Assembly: GCA_937941765.1 (NCBI GenBank) | Contig: CALDGQ010000021.1 | Span: forward strand, 44,417-108,416 | Length of the DNA stretch: 64,000 nucleotides | DNA from: an uncultured Saprospiraceae bacterium | GTDB taxonomy: Bacteria > Bacteroidota > Bacteroidia > Chitinophagales > Saprospiraceae | Direction: 5' to 3' | Part shown: in pieces, positions 17,843 through 26,265 of the stretch | Layout of the letters: every line of letters starts with the position of its first letter | Position numbering within the stretch: the stretch's first letter is position 1 | Made by a program: the position numbers and the translations under genes | Notes under the pieces: model-generated | What the model saw: only the letters and a program-made list of their open reading frames with translations | Databases searched by the model: none | What the model was told of the DNA's origin: nothing

Positions 17843-19354
17843 ATGAAACGAATACTGCTGCTAGGACTTATTCTACTTTTCACCACTAGCCTCATCTATG
17901 GGCAAGGAAGAAAACGCAAGAAAAAGAAAGGACAAAAAATTTATATTTCCACTTTCATCAATACTGATTTGAATCAAAGCCTTTCTTACGGAGAATCTTC
18001 TATCAAGAGTGATCCGGTGGATAATTTTGGCACAACAGTCCCAGGGCTACAACGCAACATTCGATCTGAAAGTGAAACGATTGGCATTGGTTTCAGTATT
18101 CAAAAGGTTCAAAAAAACAATAAATACACAGAATTTTCAATTTCTAAATTCCGACTACAACAGGATGAATCAGTTCAGTGGCGTTTTCTTGAGGTAGGAA
18201 ATATTATTGAACCGACAAGCGGAAAACGTAACACCAATTTTGAAACTGCATTTCGGTATGAATATGGTACTTACTTTTACTTATCTGATGAAAGCAAATT
18301 GCGTTTCGGAATAGCAGGTGGGCTAGCACCATATTTTGGGTACAACAAAACACTTCCTGCAACAAGTGCTTCCTTTCCTGTACGATATTTGAGATACGGC
18401 CTGAAATTAGAATTCGTACCGTCTATCTCTTACCGATGTTCTAAAAAAGGATTTTTAGATTTTAAGTGGTCTCCGAGTATTTTTGATTTCAATCGTCATA
18501 ATGTAAAAACAGATAATCCTATTTTGACAGAAAGGCAAAGGAAAAAGGCTTATTCTATCCCTTCATTTTTACAAACATCATTGTCTTTTCAGCTTCATTA
18601 TAGACACCAAATTCTTGGGAAACGAGATTCTAAAAAAGCATTCAGAAAAAAGAAAAATAAAAAATCGGACGATGGTGAAATCAACAAAAAAGCTAAAAAG
18701 AAATCAGCCATTTATGTCAATCCAATAATCAATATTTATTCTGGAGGTGAAGATCTTTCTCATCAATTTTCTTATTCTAGAGGCGAAGTTGATACGTTGG
18801 CAAATTTTATTAAACATGAACCATATATCAATGGCGGAATAGGTGTTCAATTTGTAAAAGAAAGTGGTTTTTATAATGAGTTTTCTCTAACAAGGTTTAC
18901 TCGAAAACAAACTTTTTCTAAAATTGTCAACAGATTTGCGGAAGTACCAAACTTTTCGCTTCCCCCAGAAATTAGTGAAAGCCAATCTCATTCAAACAGT
19001 TTTGCAGGTCGATATGAATTCGGAAAAATTTTCGGAGATCCTATTCGATCAAAAATACTATTCTCCATTGGATTAGGACTAGAAGGTTTTTATCGTGGCC
19101 ATAATTGGGAAGAAGGAACACAAGTTTCCAATTCTGGTGCAGCTTTGAAAATCATTCCGGCGCTTTCGTTTAAATTATCTCATCGATTCAACTTACACCT
19201 TCGTTGGACACCAAGTGTTTATAGTGGATATTATCAGACATTCAATTTTGTCGAAGATCCTAATTACTTACCGATAGAAAATAAAACTTGGTATTTTGAA
19301 AGTCTTCCTAATCTTGGTAATTGTAGTGTTGGGTTTCGGGTTCGGGTGTTTTAA
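17843..19354 (+). CDS. Secreted beta-rich protein with two tandem homologous halves
   Basis: A 503-aa protein with a signal peptide (KRILLLGLILLFTTSLIYGQ, cut near residue 21) followed by a very basic stretch GRKRKKKKGQK. Two halves look homologous: each starts with a lysine-rich linker and a strand (IYISTFINT, about residue 33; IYVNPIINI, about residue 292), then a NNKYTEFSISKF / SGFYNEFSLTRF strand, and ends with a PSISYR...DFKWSPSIF / PALSFK...HLRWTPSVY hairpin. Alternating aromatic and polar residues suggest outer-membrane beta-barrel-like strands. No known family was recognised. It may be co-transcribed with the upstream lipoprotein gene. Confidence 0.75.
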   Translation: MKRILLLGLILLFTTSLIYGQGRKRKKKKGQKIYISTFINTDLNQSLSYGESSIKSDPVDNFGTTVPGLQRNIRSESETIGIGFSIQKVQKNNKYTEFSISKFRLQQDESVQWRFLEVGNIIEPTSGKRNTNFETAFRYEYGTYFYLSDESKLRFGIAGGLAPYFGYNKTLPATSASFPVRYLRYGLKLEFVPSISYRCSKKGFLDFKWSPSIFDFNRHNVKTDNPILTERQRKKAYSIPSFLQTSLSFQLHYRHQILGKRDSKKAFRKKKNKKSDDGEINKKAKKKSAIYVNPIINIYSGGEDLSHQFSYSRGEVDTLANFIKHEPYINGGIGVQFVKESGFYNEFSLTRFTRKQTFSKIVNRFAEVPNFSLPPEISESQSHSNSFAGRYEFGKIFGDPIRSKILFSIGLGLEGFYRGHNWEEGTQVSNSGAALKIIPALSFKLSHRFNLHLRWTPSVYSGYYQTFNFVEDPNYLPIENKTWYFESLPNLGNCSVGFRVRVF

Positions 19355-19395
19355 TTCTAGATGATAGATACTAGACCACTACTCTTTTAAATGAT

Positions 19396-19492
19396 AGACT
19401 GATTCTTCTACCTACAAAAAATGCTCATTTTCATTCGACATATAAGCATGTAGAATAAAAATGAGCATTATAATTTAAACTCAAATCAGTCT
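19396..19492. repeat. Dispersed palindromic element, family B copy 2 (inverted)
   Basis: The inner stem is AATGCTCATTTTCATTCGAC (19420-19439) paired with 19449-19469; the outer stem is AGACTGATT (19396-19404) paired with AATCAGTCT (19484-19492). The right flank, which reads TAAAATCTA then AAAAGCAAAGCG to about 19518, is the reverse complement of the left flank of the copy at 16991, so this copy is inverted. It separates the convergent secreted-protein gene and glyS and could end both transcripts. Confidence 0.75.
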
Positions 19493-19531
19493 AAAATCTA
19501 ACTACTAAAAGCAAAGCGGTCAATATACTAA

Positions 19532-21079
19532 TTAAGCAAACAACTCCGACATAGAAATCCCCTGAGAAACAATCCCAGCAACTTCTTCAATCTTCACACG
19601 CTTTTGTTGCAAAGTATCTCGTTCACGTATTGTTACAGAATCATCTTCAAGAGAATCAAAATCAATCGTTACACAAAAAGGAGTACCGATCGCATCTTGT
19701 CTTCTGTATCGACGACCGATGGCATCTTTTTCATCATATTGACAATTGAAATCAATCTTCAAACGATCAAAAACCTTTCTTGCTTTTTCAACTAACTCTG
19801 GTTTATTTTTCACCAAAGGAAGTACGGCACATTTTACTGGAGCAATAGAAGGATGTAATTTCAGTACAATTCTGGTCGCATCTTTTCCATCCGCATCAGG
19901 TACCGTTTCTTCTTGCAATGCATTACTCATAATCGCCAAAAACATTCTGTCTACACCTATTGAAGTTTCGACTACAAAAGGAACATAATTTTCTTTCGTC
20001 TCTGGATCGAAGTATTGGATTTTACGACCTGACAATTCTTGATGTTGTGTCAAATCAAAATCAGTACGTGAATGTATCCCTTCTAATTCTTTGAAACCAA
20101 AAGGAAATTCAAATTGAATATCAACTGCTGCATTGGCATAATGTGCCAAATTATCATGATCGTGCCATCTCAACTTTTCTGCTGGCGAACCAATCGCTTC
20201 ATGCCAAGCCATTCTCTTTTCTTTCCAGTATTCATACCACTTCATTTCTGTATTTGGTTGTACGAAAAATTGCATTTCCATTTGCTCAAATTCTCTCATC
20301 CGGAAAATGAACTGTCTTGCAACAATCTCATTACGGAACGCTTTTCCAATCTGTGCTATACCAAAAGGTAATTTCTGACGAGAAGTTTTTTGAACATTCA
20401 AGAAATTCACAAAAATACCTTGAGCGGTTTCAGGACGTAAATACAACTTCCCTTCTTCACCCGCAATATTTCCAAGTTGGGTATTAAACATCAAGTTGAA
20501 TTGACGAACATCCGTCCATTCTTTACTACCTGAAACTTCACACGCGATTCCGAATTCTTCAATCATGGTTTTCAATTCCGCCATGTTTTCATCAGTCATC
20601 GCTTTGGCCAATCGATCTGCAATTGCTTTATGCTTTGCCACATTTTCTAAAACACGACCATTGGTAGAACGAAATTCTTTTTCATCAAAGGCATCACCAA
20701 AACGTTTTTTCGCTTTTGTAATCTCTTTGTTAATTTTTGCTTCAATTTTGTCCATATAATTCTCAATCAACACATCCGCACGATAGCGTTTGTTGGATTG
20801 CTTATTATCAATCATCGGATCATTGAAGGCATCGACGTGACCAGACGCTTTCCAAGTTTTTGGATGCATAAAAATCGCAGCATCGATACCTACGATATTT
20901 TCGTGCATTTGCACCATTGATTTCCACCAGTATTGTTTGATGTTATTTTTCAGTTCCGATCCATAAGGTCCGTAGTCATATACTGCCGCCAATCCATCAT
21001 ATACTTCACTTGATTGGAAGATGAATCCGTATTCTTTACAGTGAGAAACTAGTTTTTTGAATTTGTCGTCTTGTGCCAT
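19532..21079 (-). CDS. glyS: Glycyl-tRNA synthetase (homodimeric type)
   Basis: Charges tRNA-Gly with glycine. The 515-aa single-chain protein belongs to the alpha2, eukaryote/archaea-like class II type. Landmarks are GFIFQSSEVYDGLAAVYDYGP at the N-terminus, LYLRPETAQGIFVNFLNV, GKAFRNEIVARQFIFRMREFEQMEMQFF (motif 2 region), ETSIGVDRMFLAIM near motif 3, and the C-terminal anticodon-binding domain beginning LHPSIAPVKCAVLPL with GRRYRRQDAIGTPFCVTIDFD. Start ATG at 21079. Its own promoter must lie in the 300-bp gap upstream. Confidence 0.97.
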   Translation of the reverse strand: MAQDDKFKKLVSHCKEYGFIFQSSEVYDGLAAVYDYGPYGSELKNNIKQYWWKSMVQMHENIVGIDAAIFMHPKTWKASGHVDAFNDPMIDNKQSNKRYRADVLIENYMDKIEAKINKEITKAKKRFGDAFDEKEFRSTNGRVLENVAKHKAIADRLAKAMTDENMAELKTMIEEFGIACEVSGSKEWTDVRQFNLMFNTQLGNIAGEEGKLYLRPETAQGIFVNFLNVQKTSRQKLPFGIAQIGKAFRNEIVARQFIFRMREFEQMEMQFFVQPNTEMKWYEYWKEKRMAWHEAIGSPAEKLRWHDHDNLAHYANAAVDIQFEFPFGFKELEGIHSRTDFDLTQHQELSGRKIQYFDPETKENYVPFVVETSIGVDRMFLAIMSNALQEETVPDADGKDATRIVLKLHPSIAPVKCAVLPLVKNKPELVEKARKVFDRLKIDFNCQYDEKDAIGRRYRRQDAIGTPFCVTIDFDSLEDDSVTIRERDTLQQKRVKIEEVAGIVSQGISMSELFA

Positions 21080-21379
21080 TTTGTCTATATTTTAATGGCT
21101 GCAAAGGTAAATTTTTTTTGAGACAAATGTTGGGTGGGGATTGGGGATAAAATATAGCAACATTTTCACTTACTGAGAATAAATATCCATTATCACAATC
21201 GTCTAGAACAACATGTGGACCTGCTGCATAAATAAGGTCATGAATACTTCTATTAACTATTAACTCCGAACGTCTTGTTTAATTATTTGATACAATTAAA
21301 AAGCAACTAAACTCGCAAAAAAGAAAAAAGAACCTCTCTTTGAAAGAATTTCAGAGATGTATAAGTATACAAGAGAACT
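21080..21379. other. Intergenic region upstream of glyS
   Basis: No gene is called here. A minus-strand frame is open for about 60 codons before the glyS start and reads plausibly (SIHDLIYAAGPHVVLDDCD ...), but it has no ATG, is preceded by a TAA near 21288, and would run into glyS out of frame. It may be a decayed gene remnant. The rest is AT-rich spacer. Confidence 0.4.
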
Positions 21380-22351
21380 TTAATTTGGAAGGTAAAAATC
21401 TACATCTATGATTAAAAAAGAAAAAGCAAGAAAACTATCAATTTCTTCTATTGAGGAAATGTTTCTTTTGAAATGCAAAAACGATTTATTATTATTTGAA
21501 TAATCTGATTCGATTTCATTCACTCCGAGTTGAAAATCAATCAACAATGGAATAAAAGAATTATAAAATCTTAATATTTCCTTTTCGTACTTTTTTATAA
21601 CAGCAGTGTGATCAAAACCAGACTTAGTATTTGAACTCAAAAGAGATTGAAGAATTTTTTGAATCGCACTTAAGTCAAAGGAATATTTTTGATGTCGCAT
21701 CCAAATATAGTAAGTCATAATCTCTGATCTACTTGGGGCTCCAAGATAATCAGCATAAACATCAAGTATCTCGTCAACATCCTCGTCTGTAGAATTTAAT
21801 CGACCTACAACATAAGTTTTATATTGTTTTCTTTGTAAATTAATATTGACTCTATCCAAACTATCAAGGTTTGAATCAAAAAACTGCTGCTTTTCTCTGA
21901 GAATATTAATTATTTCATTTCGCTGATTTAGTGTTTCATCAAATACTTTGAGATATATTTCTATGGTTTTTTTTCTAATTGCTTCGGCTTTTGTATAGCA
22001 TGAGAAGAATTTCTTACTTGCTTCATTACAAATATTTTGTTGGGTACAGTCTGCGTATCGATAGCCATGAATAGCGAAAAATTCAAAATAAAAATCTTCA
22101 ATACAGTTAGCCATTATATGTGATCCGTTTTTTCTAAATGTCCAAACCAACCATTTCTCTCTATCTTCTACGGTAAGTAAATTATTCATAGCATCATCTA
22201 TAAACACACCTTTGATGTAATTTATATTTGTATCTTTTTCTAAAAAAAGCACTTCCAGCAATTCTTCCCTACTCAACGGAAGCTCTTCAACCTGACAGAA
22301 TAATAGGTTTGCCGGAGTTACAAAAATTAGGAGTAAAAAATATTTCAACAT
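21380..22351 (-). CDS. Secreted protein of unknown function, paralogous N-terminal domain
   Basis: A 323-aa exported protein with a signal peptide (LKYFLLLIFVTPANLLFCQ). The first ~80 mature residues (SREELLEVL, INYIKGVFIDD, LL, EKWLVW) match the N-terminus of the 357-aa lipoprotein two genes upstream. The remainder is mostly helical and charged, with a possible coiled coil around AEAIRKKTIEIYLKVFDETLNQRNEIINILREKQ. Cysteines in YADCTQQNICNEASKKFFSCY may be paired. No known family was recognised. It is separated from the upstream PKD-protein gene by 106 bp and is probably the last gene of a three-gene minus-strand unit. Confidence 0.75.
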   Translation of the reverse strand: MLKYFLLLIFVTPANLLFCQVEELPLSREELLEVLFLEKDTNINYIKGVFIDDAMNNLLTVEDREKWLVWTFRKNGSHIMANCIEDFYFEFFAIHGYRYADCTQQNICNEASKKFFSCYTKAEAIRKKTIEIYLKVFDETLNQRNEIINILREKQQFFDSNLDSLDRVNINLQRKQYKTYVVGRLNSTDEDVDEILDVYADYLGAPSRSEIMTYYIWMRHQKYSFDLSAIQKILQSLLSSNTKSGFDHTAVIKKYEKEILRFYNSFIPLLIDFQLGVNEIESDYSNNNKSFLHFKRNISSIEEIDSFLAFSFLIIDVDFYLPN

Positions 22352-22457
22352 TCAGATCTTATTAGCTTTTTATAAAATAATACTACTTAGAAAACATCGA
22401 TATCCAGTTTTTTATTCTTCACTATATAAAAATTTGAATGAAAATACCTCACGAACA

Positions 22458-24641
22458 TCAACGCAATAAGGTTACATATCCTTTATCTTGAAATTCCTCT
22501 CCTCTAGTCGTCCTATAGGAAGTAATATAAACGTACACGCCTTGGGACAACTCCCTTCCTGTTTTAGGGTCAAACCCATCCCACTCGAAAGTTGGACTAC
22601 TGGTAGAAAATATTATCGATCCCCACCTATCAAATATTTTTAAGTCAAAATCCTGCAAACTTTCAATATAGCCTTTAGCCTCAAATACATCATTAACACC
22701 ATCTCCATTCGGAGTGAAAGCATTTGGTAGAAAATATGTAACTGTGGGCATTACATCAATAATCTGCAACATCGTATCTGTGCACCCATATATATCTGCA
22801 ACAACTAAACGTATGGTGTGATATCCAGTGTCTTTAAACATATATATAGGCTCTTCGACATAGCTATATTCAATAGAATCAAATAACCATTGCCAAGTTA
22901 TTGCATCCAGTGAATAATCCGTAATAGTTATCGTTGAATTTAATTGTGTGATAGCTTCAGGCTTAAAGATGAAGTCAGCCTCAGGTGGTTTTTCAACAAG
23001 CATTAAATTTTGAAAGGTTGTATCAGCAATACAGCCAATTGGAGATTGAACAGAAACAGAAACATCATATACCCCTTCTTGCCAATAAGTATGCATTGGA
23101 CTAAGTTCATCGTAAGTCAAAGTCCCATCCCCAAAGTCCCATTCCAATCTATAAGTAGTATCAATTGGCCAAGATAAATTTGTAAACGTTGTAGTAAGTG
23201 GCGAACAATTTGCTACTTCTTCAGGCGAAATAATAATGATTGCTGGCGCAGGTTGCCAGTTAATAAAAGTACTTACACTATCAGTACAACCAAATTCATC
23301 AATTACTTTCAATTGCACTTCAAAAGCATCTGGTGAATCATAGATTTTTTCAGGTTCTTTTGTATCACCGATAGTCCCATCCCCAAAATTCCAATCAAAT
23401 AAATCCAAATCGCTACCTAATGAAAATGAATTGTTAGAAAATGATACTGGGCCTCCAATGCAAGTGTCGTATGAGGCTGTAAATTCAGAAATGACAGCTC
23501 CAACAACATTAACCACAAAGTTTAAAGTATCTGAACATTCTTGGTTTGGATTTATTATAAGATTTCCATTGAAAGATCCTGGTTCTTCGAAATTTACAAC
23601 TGGATTCCAATCAGTATATGTCACCACATTTGACTCCATATTAAATGACCAAAGAACGTTCGAGATATTTACTTGCTGAGTGCTGAGATTTTCAAAAGTC
23701 ACGGTTTGATCATTGCAGACGGTAATTATATGAGTATCATCTTGCAGAATTTCATTTGATTGTATATTTGCAGTAACAAACGGTTCGCAATCCACTATAT
23801 TTAATTGAATATCTCTTAAAGTCTTACTCAAAAGCACACCATTTCTATATTCCTTAACACAAATACCGATTAAAAATGAACCTGCTAAATTCGGACTACC
23901 TGAGAGAAGACCTGTAAATGCATTTAATGATAGCACTTCATCTCCCAAAGGCGACTGCGTACTGAATTGAGGTAAATCGTATGAAACTGTGCTAAAATCA
24001 GGAGGGATATCAGCTTCTTCAAAATTTAATGGTGTATAAAATTCATAAATCAACTGATCTCCATCAAGGTCAATGGCATGTTGTGATAATTGAAAGATTT
24101 CATCTTTACAAAAGGTTGCTGGCGTAGAGTTTTCAAAAAAAGGGCTTGTGTTACAAGTTTCTTTTGCAAATGGAGTAATTGTTATCAAATGAGTAAAACC
24201 TACACCATCCGCTGAAGATTCTATATTTTCCAAAATTTCCGTTCGGCAGCAGAGTTGAAAATATAAATGAGTATCAAAATTGTTTTCCAAAAGTTCAATT
24301 TGACCTGAATAAATCAACTGATTGAAGCAAAACTGAGATTGAATTTCCGTACAACTATAATCTATTTCTTGCACCAAAATGGTCGAGTCAAGGAACAAGG
24401 GGAATAATTCTTGAGAACCGTTTTCGAACATATTTGCAACGATCAAGTCTGGATTATTAGTTTCATGACAATCAATAAACATATTGTATTTAATATTAAA
24501 AATCCTAGAATTAGGATCGCTACCTGTTCCCAGACATTTATATGAAAAATCTCCACCATAAATGTGGGTAGCAATAATTCCATTACAAGGAATTATTGCT
24601 ACCAAAATAGAAAGACAAAAATAGACTAATTTGTTATTCAT
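22458..24641 (-). CDS. PKD-domain protein with type B T9SS sorting domain (gliding-motility-associated C-terminus)
   Basis: A 727-aa protein exported by Sec (signal VYFCLSILVAIIPCNGIIA) and then probably by the type IX system. The N-terminal part starts THIYGGDFSYKCLG, a module that I recall from large Bacteroidota surface proteins. Three PKD-like domains follow, marked by FDWNFGDGTIGD, LEWDFGDGTLTY and WQWLFDSIEYSY with their YDSPDAFEV, HTYWQEGVYDV and YMFKDTGYHTI strands. The last ~95 residues form the CHU_C/type B sorting domain: YFLPNAFTPNGDGVNDVF, FDRWGSIIF, WDGFDPKTGRELSQGVYVY and the terminal GYVTLLR. It overlaps the upstream lipoprotein gene by 8 bp. Likely a surface adhesin or structural protein. 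Confidence 0.88.
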   Translation of the reverse strand: MNNKLVYFCLSILVAIIPCNGIIATHIYGGDFSYKCLGTGSDPNSRIFNIKYNMFIDCHETNNPDLIVANMFENGSQELFPLFLDSTILVQEIDYSCTEIQSQFCFNQLIYSGQIELLENNFDTHLYFQLCCRTEILENIESSADGVGFTHLITITPFAKETCNTSPFFENSTPATFCKDEIFQLSQHAIDLDGDQLIYEFYTPLNFEEADIPPDFSTVSYDLPQFSTQSPLGDEVLSLNAFTGLLSGSPNLAGSFLIGICVKEYRNGVLLSKTLRDIQLNIVDCEPFVTANIQSNEILQDDTHIITVCNDQTVTFENLSTQQVNISNVLWSFNMESNVVTYTDWNPVVNFEEPGSFNGNLIINPNQECSDTLNFVVNVVGAVISEFTASYDTCIGGPVSFSNNSFSLGSDLDLFDWNFGDGTIGDTKEPEKIYDSPDAFEVQLKVIDEFGCTDSVSTFINWQPAPAIIIISPEEVANCSPLTTTFTNLSWPIDTTYRLEWDFGDGTLTYDELSPMHTYWQEGVYDVSVSVQSPIGCIADTTFQNLMLVEKPPEADFIFKPEAITQLNSTITITDYSLDAITWQWLFDSIEYSYVEEPIYMFKDTGYHTIRLVVADIYGCTDTMLQIIDVMPTVTYFLPNAFTPNGDGVNDVFEAKGYIESLQDFDLKIFDRWGSIIFSTSSPTFEWDGFDPKTGRELSQGVYVYITSYRTTRGEEFQDKGYVTLLR

Positions 24642-25707
24642 TTATACCTGAATTAGTAGTCAGAGCTGCTGCTTCATACCAAAAATAAACTTTATCCATG
24701 TAAGCTTGGTTTGGACAACCACTACTTCCAAAAGCCGCCAACATTGCAATATTATGCCTTCCGTATTCTAGAACTTGAGCAAATTGACCAATTTCAAATG
24801 AATTGAATTGCCCCTTTTGTCCTTTTGTAGTGAGCATTGCTTGCTTGTCTTTTCCCGACATTCCCGGTATTAAACCACACTCAGCTACCTCCACACCAAA
24901 GGGAAGGGTGGAACCAGGAGGATACTGGGATAAATCAAACGCATTTCGATAAACCATATCTTCAATATACCAATAAAAAGGGGTATTATTCCAAAATTTG
25001 TCGAACACACTGTTATCAGTACCGACGTCTTTAAATGAAAACTGATAGGCTGTTTTACAATCGTATTCAGGAACGAACTCATTAGTTATCCAATCAAATC
25101 TAGTTCCGCAGATATCGTTCCTACAATCAACATCTTCTAGTCTTCGTACGGTAAAATAATTTTCATCTACATATCTTAGAGATATTATAATTTTCTTATT
25201 AGGATCTGTGACCCAATCATCGTAAATAATACAATTGGGATTGTTATTTCCTGTGATAAGATCGAAAGGTTCAGTGGAAGGAACATTAATAAAACCACCA
25301 CATTGAGGTGGATAGCAGTCGTCTGGACCTGATTGGCGCATGAGCTGTTCAGTATGTAATAACTGAGTTAATTCGTAATAGGCTTTTAACTTATGCTTAT
25401 TAAAATCACTTTCGATAAAAGAAACTCCTTTTTCATTTCTAAATTTATGAAAGACCTTTTTAACATGAACTCCATAGGGAGAATCATTTCTGGAAGCCGC
25501 CCAAATAATCCAATCCTCTTTTTCTATAGGATTCAATAATTCATCAATTACATCGTCAATATAATTTCCCTTAATAAAGGTTATGTTCATGTCATCCCCA
25601 TATAAGACTTCTAGGAGTTCATCTTTTGAGACCGGTTCTTTATTCTTTTGTTCAGTTAATATTTCCTCATGCTTATTACATCCACTGTAAAATGCAACAC
25701 TTAGCAC
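24634..25707 (-). CDS. Predicted lipoprotein with paralogous N-terminal domain; signal peptide out of frame
   Basis: A 357-aa frame from GTG at 25707. Mature motifs SKDELLEVL, ITFIKGNYIDD and EDWIIW match the protein at 21380-22351. The middle has many cysteines (DDCYPPQCGG, EDVDCRNDICGTRF, EYDCKTAY). No family was recognised. As it stands, the signal sequence is incomplete (LSVAFYSGC). An ATG at 25739 begins KKSIVFF, but a run of nine T on the minus strand (25723-25715) leads it into TAG; one more T would join it in frame as KKSIVFFLACVLSVAFYSGC, an ideal lipoprotein signal. So this is a phase-off allele, a mutation, or a sequencing error. It heads a likely operon with the PKD protein. Confidence 0.72.
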   Translation of the reverse strand: MLSVAFYSGCNKHEEILTEQKNKEPVSKDELLEVLYGDDMNITFIKGNYIDDVIDELLNPIEKEDWIIWAASRNDSPYGVHVKKVFHKFRNEKGVSFIESDFNKHKLKAYYELTQLLHTEQLMRQSGPDDCYPPQCGGFINVPSTEPFDLITGNNNPNCIIYDDWVTDPNKKIIISLRYVDENYFTVRRLEDVDCRNDICGTRFDWITNEFVPEYDCKTAYQFSFKDVGTDNSVFDKFWNNTPFYWYIEDMVYRNAFDLSQYPPGSTLPFGVEVAECGLIPGMSGKDKQAMLTTKGQKGQFNSFEIGQFAQVLEYGRHNIAMLAAFGSSGCPNQAYMDKVYFWYEAAALTTNSGINE

Positions 25708-25739
25708 ACATGCTAAAAAAAAACAATTGATTTTTTCAT

Positions 25740-26265
25740 AAATTTTTATTTTTGAAATGAATTCGCTTTATTTAGGGCAGGCGAAAATAACCCATATTCG
25801 ACCGTATAGTTCATTTTAAGTTGGCTAACAGCTCGAGCGGAGCCTAAACAAATTTTCTTCATTTTTTAAGTTTTTGATTTTAACAACAACCACCATTTTA
25901 ACTATAAGGAAGGCAGTCAACATCCTTTTACAATTGTTGGCCAAACAATAACATTACATATTCAATTGAAGCATATCCATATACTTCAATGAAATAAAAT
26001 CCATTGATAAGACAGGTATAATCACCTATCCATTTTGTGTATAACAAGCTGTAAATTTGCTCCAGTCAAAAACGCTCTTAAACAACAGGAGTTGTTCTTT
26101 TCGACTAAAGTAGATGCGGGGTTTTAATAACAGTGTAATTCTAAAAAAAAACGAGAATCCAAATGTTTTGTTGGAAAATTTTGAAATTATTTTTCTGAGA
26201 CGGGAATGTAAGGTTGTAATTGTTGTATAGTATTGTGTTTCTTAGTGCCTTAGTGTTAAAATCCT
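25740..26265. other. Intergenic region with no gene seen
   Basis: The 525-bp AT-rich region lies between the accessory locus and the end of prfC. It should contain the promoter of the minus-strand accessory operon. I see a short inverted repeat ATTGAAG/CTTCAAT near 25965-25990 and, at 26239-26260, a CTTAGTGCCTTAGTG motif that recurs at 28044. No convincing reading frame or RNA gene is visible. Confidence 0.5.
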
